IMG/VR virus record: IMGVR_UViG_3300036832_001391
Location: 1 to 36,384 of that record
DNA length: 36,384 nt
Reading direction: 5' to 3' (one strand)
From: a virus
Shown here: positions 1 to 11,400 of the stretch, one piece after another
Layout: every line of letters starts with the position of its first letter
How positions within the stretch are numbered: the first letter of the stretch is position 1
Translations under genes and position numbers: made by a program
The notes under the pieces: model-generated
Seen by the model: only the letters and a program-made list of their open reading frames with translations
What the model was told of the DNA's origin: nothing
Databases searched by the model: none

Positions 1-463
1 GTGACACGCGATCGTGGTGGGCGCCGATATCGCGGAACAGGCCGTTGAACGCCTGCTCCGAGTCGGCCCGCGCCGCGGTCTGCTGCTCCTCGTCGCGCTC
101 CTGCTTCGCGTACCGATAGGGGTCGGTATCGCGCAGCCGCCGACGTTCCGCCGCGGCCGCATCTGCCTGCCGCTTGGCCTCGCGTCGATCGACCTCTGCC
201 TGTACCTGCCGGCTGAGCTCCTCCGGGGTGACCGGCCGGGCTGACGTGCCGTTCGCGGTGCCTGGTTCCTGGCCTGGCTCCGACTCCGGCGGGGCTGCCT
301 CCCGGTTGCCACGGCTGACGAGCCGTGTCCACCATGAAGGCCGCTCCTCCGCCGAGGGAGAAGCCGACTCAGAAGCCGGGACGGCGAGTTGGCGCCCATC
401 AGCGGGTGCGCTCCCGTTCGAAGGTTCTGGTGCCGGTAGAGCGTTATTCGGTTCGATCGCCAT
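1..463 (-). CDS. Truncated virion or scaffold-like protein (3' end outside window)
   Basis: An open frame runs from an ATG at 463 to the window edge without a stop, giving at least 154 residues. A GAGG ribosome-binding site lies 7 nt before the ATG. The first ~75 residues are rich in P, E, S and A and look disordered. From about residue 85 the chain becomes charged and helical (EELSRQVQAEVDRREAKR), a likely coiled coil. It is the next gene after the 487-2391 virion protein in the late operon. An acidic, coiled-coil protein at this place could be a scaffold made just before the capsid protein, but the capsid gene is not in view. I recognise no family; the scaffold role is inference only. Confidence 0.8.
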   Translation of the reverse strand, partial: MAIEPNNALPAPEPSNGSAPADGRQLAVPASESASPSAEERPSWWTRLVSRGNREAAPPESEPGQEPGTANGTSARPVTPEELSRQVQAEVDRREAKRQADAAAAERRRLRDTDPYRYAKQERDEEQQTAARADSEQAFNGLFRDIGAHHDRVS

Positions 464-486
464 CTTCCTGCCTCACTCCACTCCCG

Positions 487-2391
487 TCAAGCCGCCTGCG
501 GCTGGTACTTGCCCATCTGCGCCTGAAGCCACGCCAGGTAGTTCGGGTCGCTCGGGTCCATCGGCGCGCTCAACGTCGGCTGGGTCGCCAGCGTCGGCGC
601 TGCCTGCAAGGCCGCGGACGGCTGGAACGGGCCACCAGGCGCGCCGGCCGTCCCGACCGGGCTGACGGCGCCCGGCGTCGAGGCCGCGACCGGCGTGGCC
701 GTCGCCGTCACCGGCAGAGCAGCGGTAACCGGCCCGCCGCCGGCACCGCCGCTGCTGGCCGCGGCCGTGCCGCCACCAGCCGCCATCGGCGTGTAGTTGC
801 CGAGGTTGTTGGAGAGCATGCTGTTCACGTCGATCCCCCCAGGAACGGTCGGCAGCGGCGCGCCCGCCTTCTGTGCCGCCATCGGGCTGATGTTCTTGAG
901 CGCCTGCGCGGTGGCGTTCTCGTAGATCTGGCTGGTGTCCGGCGTCTGGTACTCGAGCGCTTTGCCCCAGTCGAGATTGCCCGGCTGCTGCGTGCCGTAC
1001 ATCGACTTGGTCAACTGCCCCATGAAGTCGCCGAAGCCGGGGCCAACCTGAAGCTGGCCGCTCGGCCGCGCGATGGCCGCGTTGACCGCGGCCGTGCCGA
1101 TGTTCGAGGCCGCGGTCTGGCCGGCGACCTGGGCGGTGTACGTGCCGGTGTCGGCGGTCTGCTGCTGCGCGGCCGCGTTCTGCTGGCTGACGCCCAGGTT
1201 GCCGACCGAGATCTGGTTGGTGAGTTGCTGTTGCTGCTGCGCCTGGGCGATGTCGGCCTTCATCGGCTCGACGTTCTGGCTGTACCAGCGGTTCCACTCG
1301 TCCTGCATCTGCGGCTGGGTCATCGACCCCTTGCGGACGGCGTCGGACAGAGAGGCTGCCTTGGCGGTCATCTGCGCTTGCAGATCCATGACCGCGCGCC
1401 CGGGATCCTTGGGCTGGTACGCCGTATTCGGCTTCGACTGGACGTTGCCGCTCGAGTCGACAAACATCACGGTCGGCGAGTCGGTGCCGGCCGTCACCTG
1501 TGTCGGACGGCCCTCGGCCAGCGCGCGCGCCTTGGCCTCATCGATCTGCGCCTGGGTTAGCTGGATCTCGCCAGGCGCCTTGCGCGCGGCGATGTCGGTG
1601 GCGGTGGTGATCTGGCCGGTTTCGGCCGTCGTCTTGGCCGTCGTCGCGACGGTGGCTGCCTTGTTGACCGGCAGCATCGAGTAGATCTGGTCGGCCTGCG
1701 CCTGGGACAGGGCACCGCGCGCCTTGAGCTCATCGATCTCGACGGGCGTCTTGTCCTTCAGGACTTGGATCTGCTGGTCGGTCAGCGCCTGGTCAGCGCT
1801 CGTCTTGCCGATGCCCGCCTGGACCGCGCCGAGGTCCGCGTTCGCCTTCGCCGCCGCGGTCGGGTTCGCCGGCGCGCCCGAATCGACGTAGTAGCCCTTG
1901 CCGCCGGTGTTGGGATTCGGCGCGGTCGGATCCCAAACCATCATCTTCCCGTCCTGGGTCGGGATGGCCGGGTGCGAGCCCGCGTCCTGCGGCGTGACGG
2001 CCGGGATGTTCGGCGCGCCGGCTACCTTCTCGTAGGTGCCGGTCGCCTTGTTCGTACCCCACAGATCCGCGGTGCCGTCCGGGTTCTTGTTCTCCTTGAT
2101 GTCGGTGTAGCCGGTGACGGCGGAGCCGGCGTGGAGGTCAAGCTGGTTGACCTGGCCGGTGCCGTTGACCAGCGCCTGCGTGCCGTCAGTGAACGTGTAC
2201 AGGTAGTAGGGATCCTTCTGCGGGATCGAGTCGCCATTCGCGTTCTGCGGCAGCACCGGCGCCGCCTGACCGATCAGACCGCCGTGCGCGTGCTGGAGGC
2301 GCTGGAGCGTCTCGACACCGCCGCTGACGTCGTTGTCGGGGTCGGTCAGCGGCGTGGGATCGTTCGGGATCAGCTTGGGATCGATCGGCAT
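487..2391 (-). CDS. Q/A-rich virion-associated protein, 634 aa
   Basis: It begins at ATG 2391 with a good GGAG site 6 nt upstream and lies 9 bp after the giant gene. The N-terminal ~180 residues look folded (YYLYTFTDGTQALVNGTG, MMVWDPTAPNP). The middle (about 190-480) is rich in A, Q, K and T with long predicted helices, including a QAQQQQQ run. The last ~150 residues are G/A/P/T-rich and low in complexity. No enzyme motif or membrane segment was seen. Position in the late operon and composition match internal virion or ejection proteins of podovirus-like phages, but I do not recognise a named family. Confidence 0.88.
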   Translation of the reverse strand: MPIDPKLIPNDPTPLTDPDNDVSGGVETLQRLQHAHGGLIGQAAPVLPQNANGDSIPQKDPYYLYTFTDGTQALVNGTGQVNQLDLHAGSAVTGYTDIKENKNPDGTADLWGTNKATGTYEKVAGAPNIPAVTPQDAGSHPAIPTQDGKMMVWDPTAPNPNTGGKGYYVDSGAPANPTAAAKANADLGAVQAGIGKTSADQALTDQQIQVLKDKTPVEIDELKARGALSQAQADQIYSMLPVNKAATVATTAKTTAETGQITTATDIAARKAPGEIQLTQAQIDEAKARALAEGRPTQVTAGTDSPTVMFVDSSGNVQSKPNTAYQPKDPGRAVMDLQAQMTAKAASLSDAVRKGSMTQPQMQDEWNRWYSQNVEPMKADIAQAQQQQQLTNQISVGNLGVSQQNAAAQQQTADTGTYTAQVAGQTAASNIGTAAVNAAIARPSGQLQVGPGFGDFMGQLTKSMYGTQQPGNLDWGKALEYQTPDTSQIYENATAQALKNISPMAAQKAGAPLPTVPGGIDVNSMLSNNLGNYTPMAAGGGTAAASSGGAGGGPVTAALPVTATATPVAASTPGAVSPVGTAGAPGGPFQPSAALQAAPTLATQPTLSAPMDPSDPNYLAWLQAQMGKYQPQAA

Positions 2392-2400
2392 GGTGGCTCC

Positions 2401-5400
2401 TTACCCGGCTGGCGTCCGCAGCGGGATGCGCTGCGCCTGCGGCACAGAGATCGGGACGCGGCGCGCCGAATAGGCGCGCGTCTTGTCGCTCGCGTAGGCC
2501 CGCCCCCAGGCGTCCTGCTCGGCCTGGCGGTTGGCCGCGGACAGGGCCTTGGCGAGCTCGGCCTGCTTCGCCTGGTCGGAGTAGTTCTGGTAGCCGGGCT
2601 GGCTGATGCTGGACTGCGCGAACTGCTGGAGGTAGCGGCCGCGGTCGACCTCCATCTGGCGCTGCTCGTCGGGCGTCAGATCCACCTGGCTCAGGTCGTT
2701 CTTGGCCGTCGCCGTCTTGCCCACCGGGCGGATGATCACGCCCTGCTTGTCGAACTCGTCCAGCATCGGGTTGGGCGGCGCGTAGGTGCCGATGTCGGGC
2801 GTGAAGCCGGACGGCAGGAGCGTGCGCCCGCCGATGTTCAGGCCGCGCTGGGGGATCGGGTTGCCGAGCACGTCCAGCCGCTCGGGCACCTGGCTCGCCA
2901 CGCCCGGCAGGCGCGCCCCGACCGAGTACGGGATGTCGGTCAGCAGGTTGCCGGTGTACGGACCGCGGACGGTCTGCGTGCCGACGCCCGGCAGCGGCGA
3001 CTCGGCGATGTCGGCCAGCGCCGAGCCGTAGGGGATGAAGCTGGCCGCGGTGGTGGTGGCTAGCTGGTTGCCGTAGCGCTGCTCGTCGCTCAGCCCGTTG
3101 GTGACCGAGAGCGCGTCGCGCATCATCGACTCGTTCAGGTAGAAGTTGAGCGCCCGCCGGCCGATGTCCAGGCCGATCGTACCGGCGTCCGGTGCCGGCT
3201 CGCCGCGCTTCGGCTTGGCGTACTGGGTCGCCTCGTAGGCGTTCGCCGCCAGTGTCAGCGGCGCCGCGAACTGGCCCAGGATGCGGTACGGCACCCAGCT
3301 ACCGAGCACGCGCGCCGAGTTTGGCTGCCAGCCGCCGGCCTCTAGCTGGCGCCGCGCGTCGGCGTCGTTCGGGCCGGCCCCGCTCAGGTTGCCGTTCATC
3401 GCCAGACTCAGGCCAAGGCCAAAGATCGAGCTCCCGATCAGGTTGTCCTTGAGCCGCTGGTCGAACGGACGCACGCCCTGGAGCGGCTTGCCCATCGCCA
3501 CCGCGCCCTCGTCGTTCAGCCGCGCCACGTCGCCGAACGTGCGCGTGCCGCCGTAGGCGCCCTTGGTGCGCGCCCAGTCGTAGCCGGTGCCGAACAGGCC
3601 AATCGGCGAGGAGTCGATCATGCGCGCGCCCAGGTTCCCCGCCACGCGCGTGAAGGGCATGATCATGCGCCCCAGGTAGGGGATGCGGCCGAGCATGGTC
3701 AGGCCCTCGGTCATACGCCCCATGTCGCCGCGGAAGCCGACCGTTTGCGCGTACTGGCGGGCGTTGTAGGCCAGGTCGGGGCGCTTGCCGTCGCTCATGG
3801 CGTTGATCTGGTCGGCGATGTAGTTGCCCTCGTCGGTGCCCTTCAGCCCGAGCCGGTGCGCCTCGATCGCCACCTGGCGGTACGCCTCCATGTTGTAGGC
3901 CGTCTGGTAGGTGATGTCGTACATGCTCGAGTGGACGCGGCCGGGGAGCTCGAGGCCGGTGGCGATCCTGGCCGCGGCCTCGGTGCGACGCCCGCCGCCG
4001 CCGGCGACCGGCTGGAACTGCGGGCTCACCTGGCCGGCGCGGATGCGCTCGCCGAGGTTCGGCGTCCAGCGGTTGTCGTTGATCTCCTGCGTCATGCGCT
4101 CTTCGTTCATGCCGTGGCGCATCGTCTCCTGCGCCTGCTGCATGCCCTTGAGCCAGCCCAGCCAGGCGCCCTTCATGGCGGCGCCCGTCTCGCTCGGGTT
4201 GGTCAGCAGGTGCGTCGTCAGCACGTTGTCGCGCACGCCGGCGTAGAGCGTGTTCAGCGCGCCGTTGGCGAAGATCCGCTCGATCGTCTGGAAGCCGGAG
4301 ATCATGGCGTTGTAGTGGAGCGCGTTCAGCATCTGGCCCCAGCCGACCGGGTCCGACTGGTAGGCGCGCCACCACTTGGCGAAGTGGACCGGCTCGGCGC
4401 CGCTCTTGACCAGATCCTGAAAGGCGTTCGCGGCCTTCTCGATGTCCGCGGGACGCATGCCGCGGAGCGCCATCACGCCCTTCGCCTCCTCGAGTTGCTG
4501 CTGCTGGAGGTCGCGCGCGGCCATCGTCTTGTCGAAGCCCTGCGTCGCCTCGCGGTGGGAGCGCTGCGCGTCCAGCCGCGCCTGCTTCTCCTGGGCGGCG
4601 AGCCACGCCTGCGTGCCCTGCTGCTGGGCGCGCCGCTGCTGCGCCTCGCTGGGGGCGCGCATCGGCCCGCGGCGGGCGGCGTCCTCGGCCCGCGTCGCCA
4701 CAAGCTGCGCGCGATCGAGCTCAGCCTGCGACACCGACGTCGAATCCTGCGCCCACTGACCGCGCAGATCATTCAGCCGCTGACGGGCGGAGTCTGCCTC
4801 TGCCCGCAGGTTGGCCGCGGTCGCCGCGTCCTGGCGGTCCTGGGCAGAGCGCGCCTGGAAGTCGGTGGTGCCGCCGCGGTTGGCGGAGATCTGCCGCTCC
4901 TGGGCGATCTCCCGCCGCAACTGCTGGAGCAGCACCTCGGGATCCTCAAGCTGACGCGGCTCGCGCTGGCCGCGCAGCGCCTGGATGCGGCGGAAGTCGG
5001 CGTCCTGCTCATCCAGCGACATGGCGTGGAAGCGCTGGAGCTCCTCGTAGGCGTCGGCGATGTTGTTGAACAGGCGGTCGCGGTACTCGAGCGACTGCGT
5101 CGCCGGCGGGTAGCCGCGGCCGGGGCGCGCCTCGATGTGGCCCGGCTCGAGCTCGGTCGGCAGCGGCTCGGCGCGCCGGCCGCGGTTCGCCTCAACCTGA
5201 TCGGCCTCGGCCTGAATGTCGCGCACCTGGCCGTTGAGACGCGCGGCGCGATCGGCCCGTGCAGTTGCCGTCGCGCCGCGCTGGACGGCGTCCTGGCGCG
5301 CCTGCTCGGCAGCCCGGACGTCCTGCTGACGATAGAACATATCGCCCGGCTGGACGTCGTTGCGGAGCGCGCGCAGGCCGCGACCCATCTCGGCGCGGCC

Positions 5401-8400
5401 ACCCTCGAACATCTGTGTGAGCGCGTCGAGGTGGTCCGACACGGTGAACAGGCGCGACACCAGCGCCTGCTGCTCCTCCTCCGGCATTGAGGACAGGCGC
5501 GCCGCCTGGCGCTGGAGGTACATCTGTTCGAGGCCAAGCTGCGCCTGGGCGTTGCGGAGGCCGCGGATCTCCTCGGCGTTGTACGCCTTGCCCGGGTTCC
5601 ACTGGTCGATCAGCTTGCTGAGCATGGTGCTGTTCGCCCAGTCGCCGGCCATGCGCTCGGACACCGGGTCCGGGATGACGCCGCGGCGCGCCTCGTTGAA
5701 CCAGTTGTTCCGCTGCGCGACCTCGGTCAGCGCGTCGCGCACCTCGGGCGGGTACTTGTCCAGCCGCATGCGCGCGATCTGCTCCTCGGGCGACATCTCG
5801 ATCGGCCGGCCCTCGAAGCCGCGCGGCATGGCCGGCTTCTCCGGTGCTCCCGCTCGGCCGCTCTCGATGAGCGGGATGCGGCGCGCGGCCTCGTTCGCGG
5901 GCGAGCCGTCCGCGTTCCATTGCGGCGCGCCGATGTCGGCCGAGGCGGCGTTGAGCGTGCGGATGTCTTGCTCTAGCTGGCCCTGATCGAAGCCGTTGGC
6001 GTCGGTGTAGTTGCGCGCCACGGCCGGGTTGCTGCTCGCGGCGTCGGTCGCCTGCTGGATAATCTGCTCGCCGTTGCGGAGCTCTCCGTTCTGTAGATGG
6101 CTCGCCACCTCACTGGCTTGAGCCGGATGGTCGGAGCCGAGCCGCGCGGCGAGCGCATTGCGGGCGTCGAGGATCTCCTTCGGCGCCTGCATGCCGCTCG
6201 ATCGCCAGTTGCTGATCTGATCCTCGAGATCGCCGAGCTTGCCCTTGATGTCATCGAACTCGCCGCGCTCCGTGGCCGCGGCCAGGCGCGGCGCCATGCC
6301 CGGCAGATAACCCCGCCCCAGGCCCTCGCCAGCGCCCAGGACGGCCCCGGCGCCAACACCGCGGGCAACGTCCCATGGCGTGGCATTGGGCTGCTGAGAC
6401 GCGCTGTAGCCCCCTGCAAAGCCACCCTGAATGGCGCCGCGGCCGGCGCGCTGCGCGACCTGACCCCAGTCGAAGTGGTCGACCGGGTGCGCCGGCTGGT
6501 CGGGCATGAGCGCATGGCGCATGGCGTCGTACATGACGCCGTGCGTCGTCTCGGCCCCCTTGATCGTGTCCCACAACCAGTGGTGCATGACGTGGTTGAA
6601 GGCGTCCTGCGGGATGTCGGCGCCATAGCCCATCTGGCGGATCTGGTCGAAGCGGTCCTGAATGGCGCTCTGGAGGTACGCCGGCACGCCCGTCGAGGGG
6701 CCGGCGCGGCCGAGCGTGTCGGCCATCGCCGCGAGCTCCTTGTCCTTGGCGGTCACGCTCTTCAGGTCGCCAACGCCGGCCAGCCAGTAGTTGATCTCGT
6801 TCGAGTCGACGGTGACGCCATTGCCCAAGCCGAGCAGGTGCTTGACGAAGGCGGTCTTGTTCGGGCCGATGCCGCGCAGTTGCTGCACCGCCTTGTCCAG
6901 CGCCGCCCAGTCGCCGTTCCGACCCGCCTCGTTGATCTGGCGCGTGACCTCGGGCAGCTTGCCGATGTGGTCGGTCGGCGTCCACTTGAAGTCGCCCGGC
7001 GGGCCGGAACGGGTGGTGGTAAGCGCCTGCTTGGACATCATCGGTTGGCCGGCGCCGAGCTTGGCGCGGAACGCATCGAGCGCGTTCAACGCCTCCTCGC
7101 TCGGGTGGCCGGTCTGAAACTCATCGAGCACGGCACGGCCGGCCGGCGAGTCGAGGAATTCCGCGGTGGCGTCCTCGGGACGCACCATCTTCACGCCGCC
7201 GATGGACGAGATCGCACCCTCGCGCGGTGCCCCGCCAAAGCGGTCGCGGTAGTTGCTGATCACCCCGCCGGTTGTGGTCGGCCGCGGCTCGAGCTCGGTC
7301 GCCTTGGCGCGCATGCTCGAGAGCGTGAGCAGCCACGCCTTGGCGACGTCGCGCTGGGTGAGCTCACCCGCACCCAGCTTCTGGCGCTGCTCGGCCAGGA
7401 ACTGCGTCGCGCCGCGCAGGTAATCGGGCAGATCCTTGCTGCCCAGCATGCTGGCCGCGTCGCGGGCGGTAAGCATGTCCTTCTGCCGCAGCCGATCGAG
7501 CAGCACGCTGCCGGGGCTCTTGGTGGCTTCCTTCGCCATCGTCTCGCTGAGCAGGCCGACGTCGGGATAGCGCCCGCCCAGCGCCTTCACGTAGCGATCG
7601 ACAATGCCCCGCCGGCCGGGCGACAGGACGGTGCCCTCCGGCCCGGCCAGGGTGCGCGCGGTGCTGATCGTGCGGTCGGCCTGCGAGGGGTTCTCCGCCA
7701 TCTCGGTGACGTCCTTGTGCAGGATCGGCACGTCCTTGCCGGTCTGCTCGCGGATCTGGTTGCGGACGTCCTGCATCACCTCGAGACGGGTGCGCGGGTC
7801 CAGCCGGCCGCCGGTGCGGTTCGTCAGCGGCTCGTTCAGCGAGTCGCGCGAGCCGACGTAGTAGAGCGCCTTGACGTCGTTCAGGTTCGGGTCGTAGATG
7901 AGCGACTCGTTGCGCGTCGGCGAGCGCACGCCGGCCATGCGTAGCTGGGCGTTCACGTCGGCCGGGACGAGCGGCCTGGGCGGCTCCTCGCCCGCGGCCG
8001 CGGCGCGCTCGGTCGCCAGCCGCCGCGCCTCGAGCATGGCCGGCTGGATGCGCGTCGGCGACTCGCGCAGCAGGACCGATGCAAGCTGGTCCGGGTCGGT
8101 GATGCGCCCCTGGCGGATGTCGTTGACCAGATCGTTCGGCATGCTCCGCATCAGCGTCGCCGCGCGCATCGCCGGCGCGCCGCTCTGGTCGACCACGAAG
8201 TTGGTGTTGGCCGCGCGCCGCCCACCGCCAATCGGGATGCCCTGGTTCTCGTAGCCGACCACGCGCTGCCCGCCGCTAGGCGAAACCTCGACGTGGCTGC
8301 CGGCCGGCCGGCCGCTGTTGAACATCCACTCCTGCACGCCATCGGGCGTACCGGTGGTATGGATCGGCTCGTTCGGGTGAAGCAGCCCCCAGTGGTGGTT

Positions 8401-11400
8401 GCCCGTCACCAGGCGGCGCGTGTCCGGCTCGAAGACGACGTGAAAGGCAGGCCGCGCCTGGGACACGTTCGCCGGCCCGGCCGTCTCGTTGGCATAGATG
8501 CGGTTGAAGAAGTTGGGGCTGCCGCCGACGCCGGTGTCCGCGTGGAGCTCGTTCTGGTTGAACTGGCCGGCCCGCGTCTGGTCGATGATGTCGCGGCCGA
8601 TGATGTTCTGCGCGTCGATCGCGGCCGAGTCCTCGGTGGAGCCGGGGTAGTTGAACTTGTTCGAGAAACGACCGGTGTCGGCCAGGTGCAGCGCGGCCTC
8701 GGGCGCCAGGCCGCTGAACGTCTCCTGCGAATCCGATAGCTGGCCGGTCATGGCGTCGAAGGTCTGCGCGGCCAGGTCGCGGTACGGCGCCGGGTCGGCA
8801 CCCTCGCCGGCCAGACGCTGCGCCAGGTAATCGACGGTGTCGTTGCGCGCACTGTCGACGCGCTCGGGCGTGACCCGCGCGTAGCCCTCCTCCAGCGAGT
8901 CGGGCGAGTAGGGCACGTCGTCCAGATTGCCGCTCAGGTCGAAGGCGCTGGGCCGCACCGGCCGCGTATCGTTGCCGACGAGCGGGCTCACCGGGGCCTC
9001 CGCACCAAGGCCACCAACCCGTCCGGCGAGCTCGCTCAGCCCGCCCAGGCCACCAGGCACGCGCTCCGCGCCGGCCCGCACCAGCGCACCGGCGCCCTTC
9101 GCCAGACCGGCGATGCCGATGTTGGTCACGCCGCCCTCTAGGATGTCGAGGGCCGCTGCCTGAGGCGTGATGTCCGGTGTCTCCCCTGCCTGGACGCCGC
9201 CCCAGGCACCGCCCTCCAGGCCCTTCTCGGCGAGCCACTTGAGCACCGGCTGGCTGAGGCCGGCCCGCTCGGTCAGCGCTTCGGCGCCGCCGGTGATCGG
9301 CCCGCCCAGGATAGCCGTCATCGGGTCGGTGAAGATGCCCGCGGCCATGTTCGTCAGCCCGCCCACGCCGGTCACGTCGCGGAACGGGTTGCGCTCCTCG
9401 ATCGCCGCCTGGCGATTCGCCTCGGCATTGCTAAAAATCGAGCGAACGTAGCCCGCCTCCTGGGGGATCGCGCCGATGTTGACGTTGGCCTCGCGAGCCA
9501 GGCCACCCAGCACCGGCACCCCCTGGAGCGGGGCGTTCTGCTCGAGCTCCAGCGTGCGCTGGCGCAGCGCCTGCTCGGCCTCCGGGCTGGGCGCCATGCC
9601 CGCGTAGAGCGCCGCCATCGCATCCTGAGTGGCCTGCGTCGGCTCGCTGACCAGGCGCTGAGCGGCACCGCCGATCTGCGGCCCCAGGTCGGTTAGCTGG
9701 CGCGCACCCGCGGCGAGCGGGTCCGGCCCGCCGGCCGTCTGCGGCGAGGGGTTGAGCAGATCCTGCTGCGCCTGCTGCCGCTGGGCCTCGGCCGCGCTGG
9801 TCGGCACCGTGTAGCCGCCGCCCGGCGCCGGCGCGGTGGCCTGCTGGCCGGCCCCGCCGAGGTACTGCGAGATGGCGTTGCCGACCGCGTCGCCGATGTC
9901 CGACTTCAGTTGCTGGAGGCGATCGACGGGGGAGGTTGACGACGGCCCGCCCTCCCCCGCCGCAGATGAAGTAGCGGGAGTTGGAGGCACCCCACCCGCG
10001 TAAGAGGGCAGACCGTTGTCGGTTGGCAGCATACCGGCAGAGCTCGCCGCGGCGCTCTGATCCTGGCTGGGCTGGGGCAGGAACTGGTTGCTGAAGTCGC
10101 CCACGCCGCGCACCGCCTGGCTGGCGGTGTCGGTCGCGGCCGTCGCCGCCTGGCTGGCGGTGCTGCCCAGGTTGCTGAACTGGCTGCCGATGTTCTGGCC
10201 CTGCTGATCGAGCCAGTCCATGGCGTTGGACGCCGAGTCGGTCGCCGTGCTCTGCGCGTCCATGTAGAGTTGCTGGGCGCCGGTCCGGCCGTAATCTGAA
10301 GCAGCCCCGGAACTGCCCACCGAGCTCGCGACACCACCGGCCGGGCTGGCGTTGTCGATGTAGAGCGCGCCGCGGAAGTCGCCCATGCCCAGGCCCGCGG
10401 CCTGCTGCGGGGTGAACCACTCCTGATGGTTGGCCGCGATCAGGTCCGAGCTCGAGGTGCCGAAGTGATACTGGCCGGTGTCCGGGTTGAAGCCGTCGAC
10501 CACGAAGTAGTGGCCGGGCGTGTCGAGGATGACCGGGTTGCCCTTCGCCACGTCCGACTGGACGGCGTTCCAGTCGACGCTGTTGGTGACGTGCGACTTG
10601 ACGCCCATGCCGTTGAGCAGATCCTGCTCCGAGCCGATGCCGTGCATCCCCGAGCTCGCGTCCCAGTCGCCGCGGCTCTGCGCCATCTGCGTGGCCTCGG
10701 CCAGCGTCGGGTCGCGGCCGGTGGCGCGCACGAAGGCGATCGCCGCGGCCGGCCCGCAGATCGCCGCGGCCGTGCCCTTGTCGATCGTCTGGTCGGAGAA
10801 CTGCGACGGGCGCCCACCCGGCACACGGCCCGCGGCCAGATCGGCCGACGTCGGCACCGTGTAGCCGCCACCGGGCGTGGAGCCGGCCTGGACGCCCGGT
10901 GCCACCTGCTTCTGGATCGAGGCCAGGCTGCCCGCATACTCGTCCTCGGCGGCGGTGAAGTAGCCGCCCGCCTTCAGGCCGTGCGCCAGGTCGCCCGCGG
11001 TCTGCGCGCCCATCGCGCCCGGGTAATGGTTCGTGATCAGGCGGATGTAGGCGTTCGCCGAGTCCAGCGGCGTGTCATAGGCGGCGAAGTCCTGATTCAT
11101 GTTCGTGCCGCCGTACTCGCCCTCATGCGTGGCGAGGCTCTGGCTCTTGTCGCCCGGCAGCGCCTTGATGCCAAAGAGCTCGTTGCCCGGCGCGTTCCCG
11201 AAATTGCTCTCGGAGCCGGCCATCGCCGTGACCAGCGTCGGGTCGATGCCGGTCGCCGCGCTGATGTACTGCGCGTAGGGCGCAAAGCTGCGCGCGAAGG
11301 CGTCGCGGCTCGAGTTGTCGATCGGCGTGCTCGGCCCCGGGCCGTTCTGCGTCGTCGCCGGTGACACCGTGCCTGGCGCGACTCCTGCGCCAGTAATGTC

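Noticed and set aside
8280-8300. GCGAAACC match on the plus strand
   Set aside because: No stem III closing to GTC and no CTGANGA nearby; chance match inside the giant gene.
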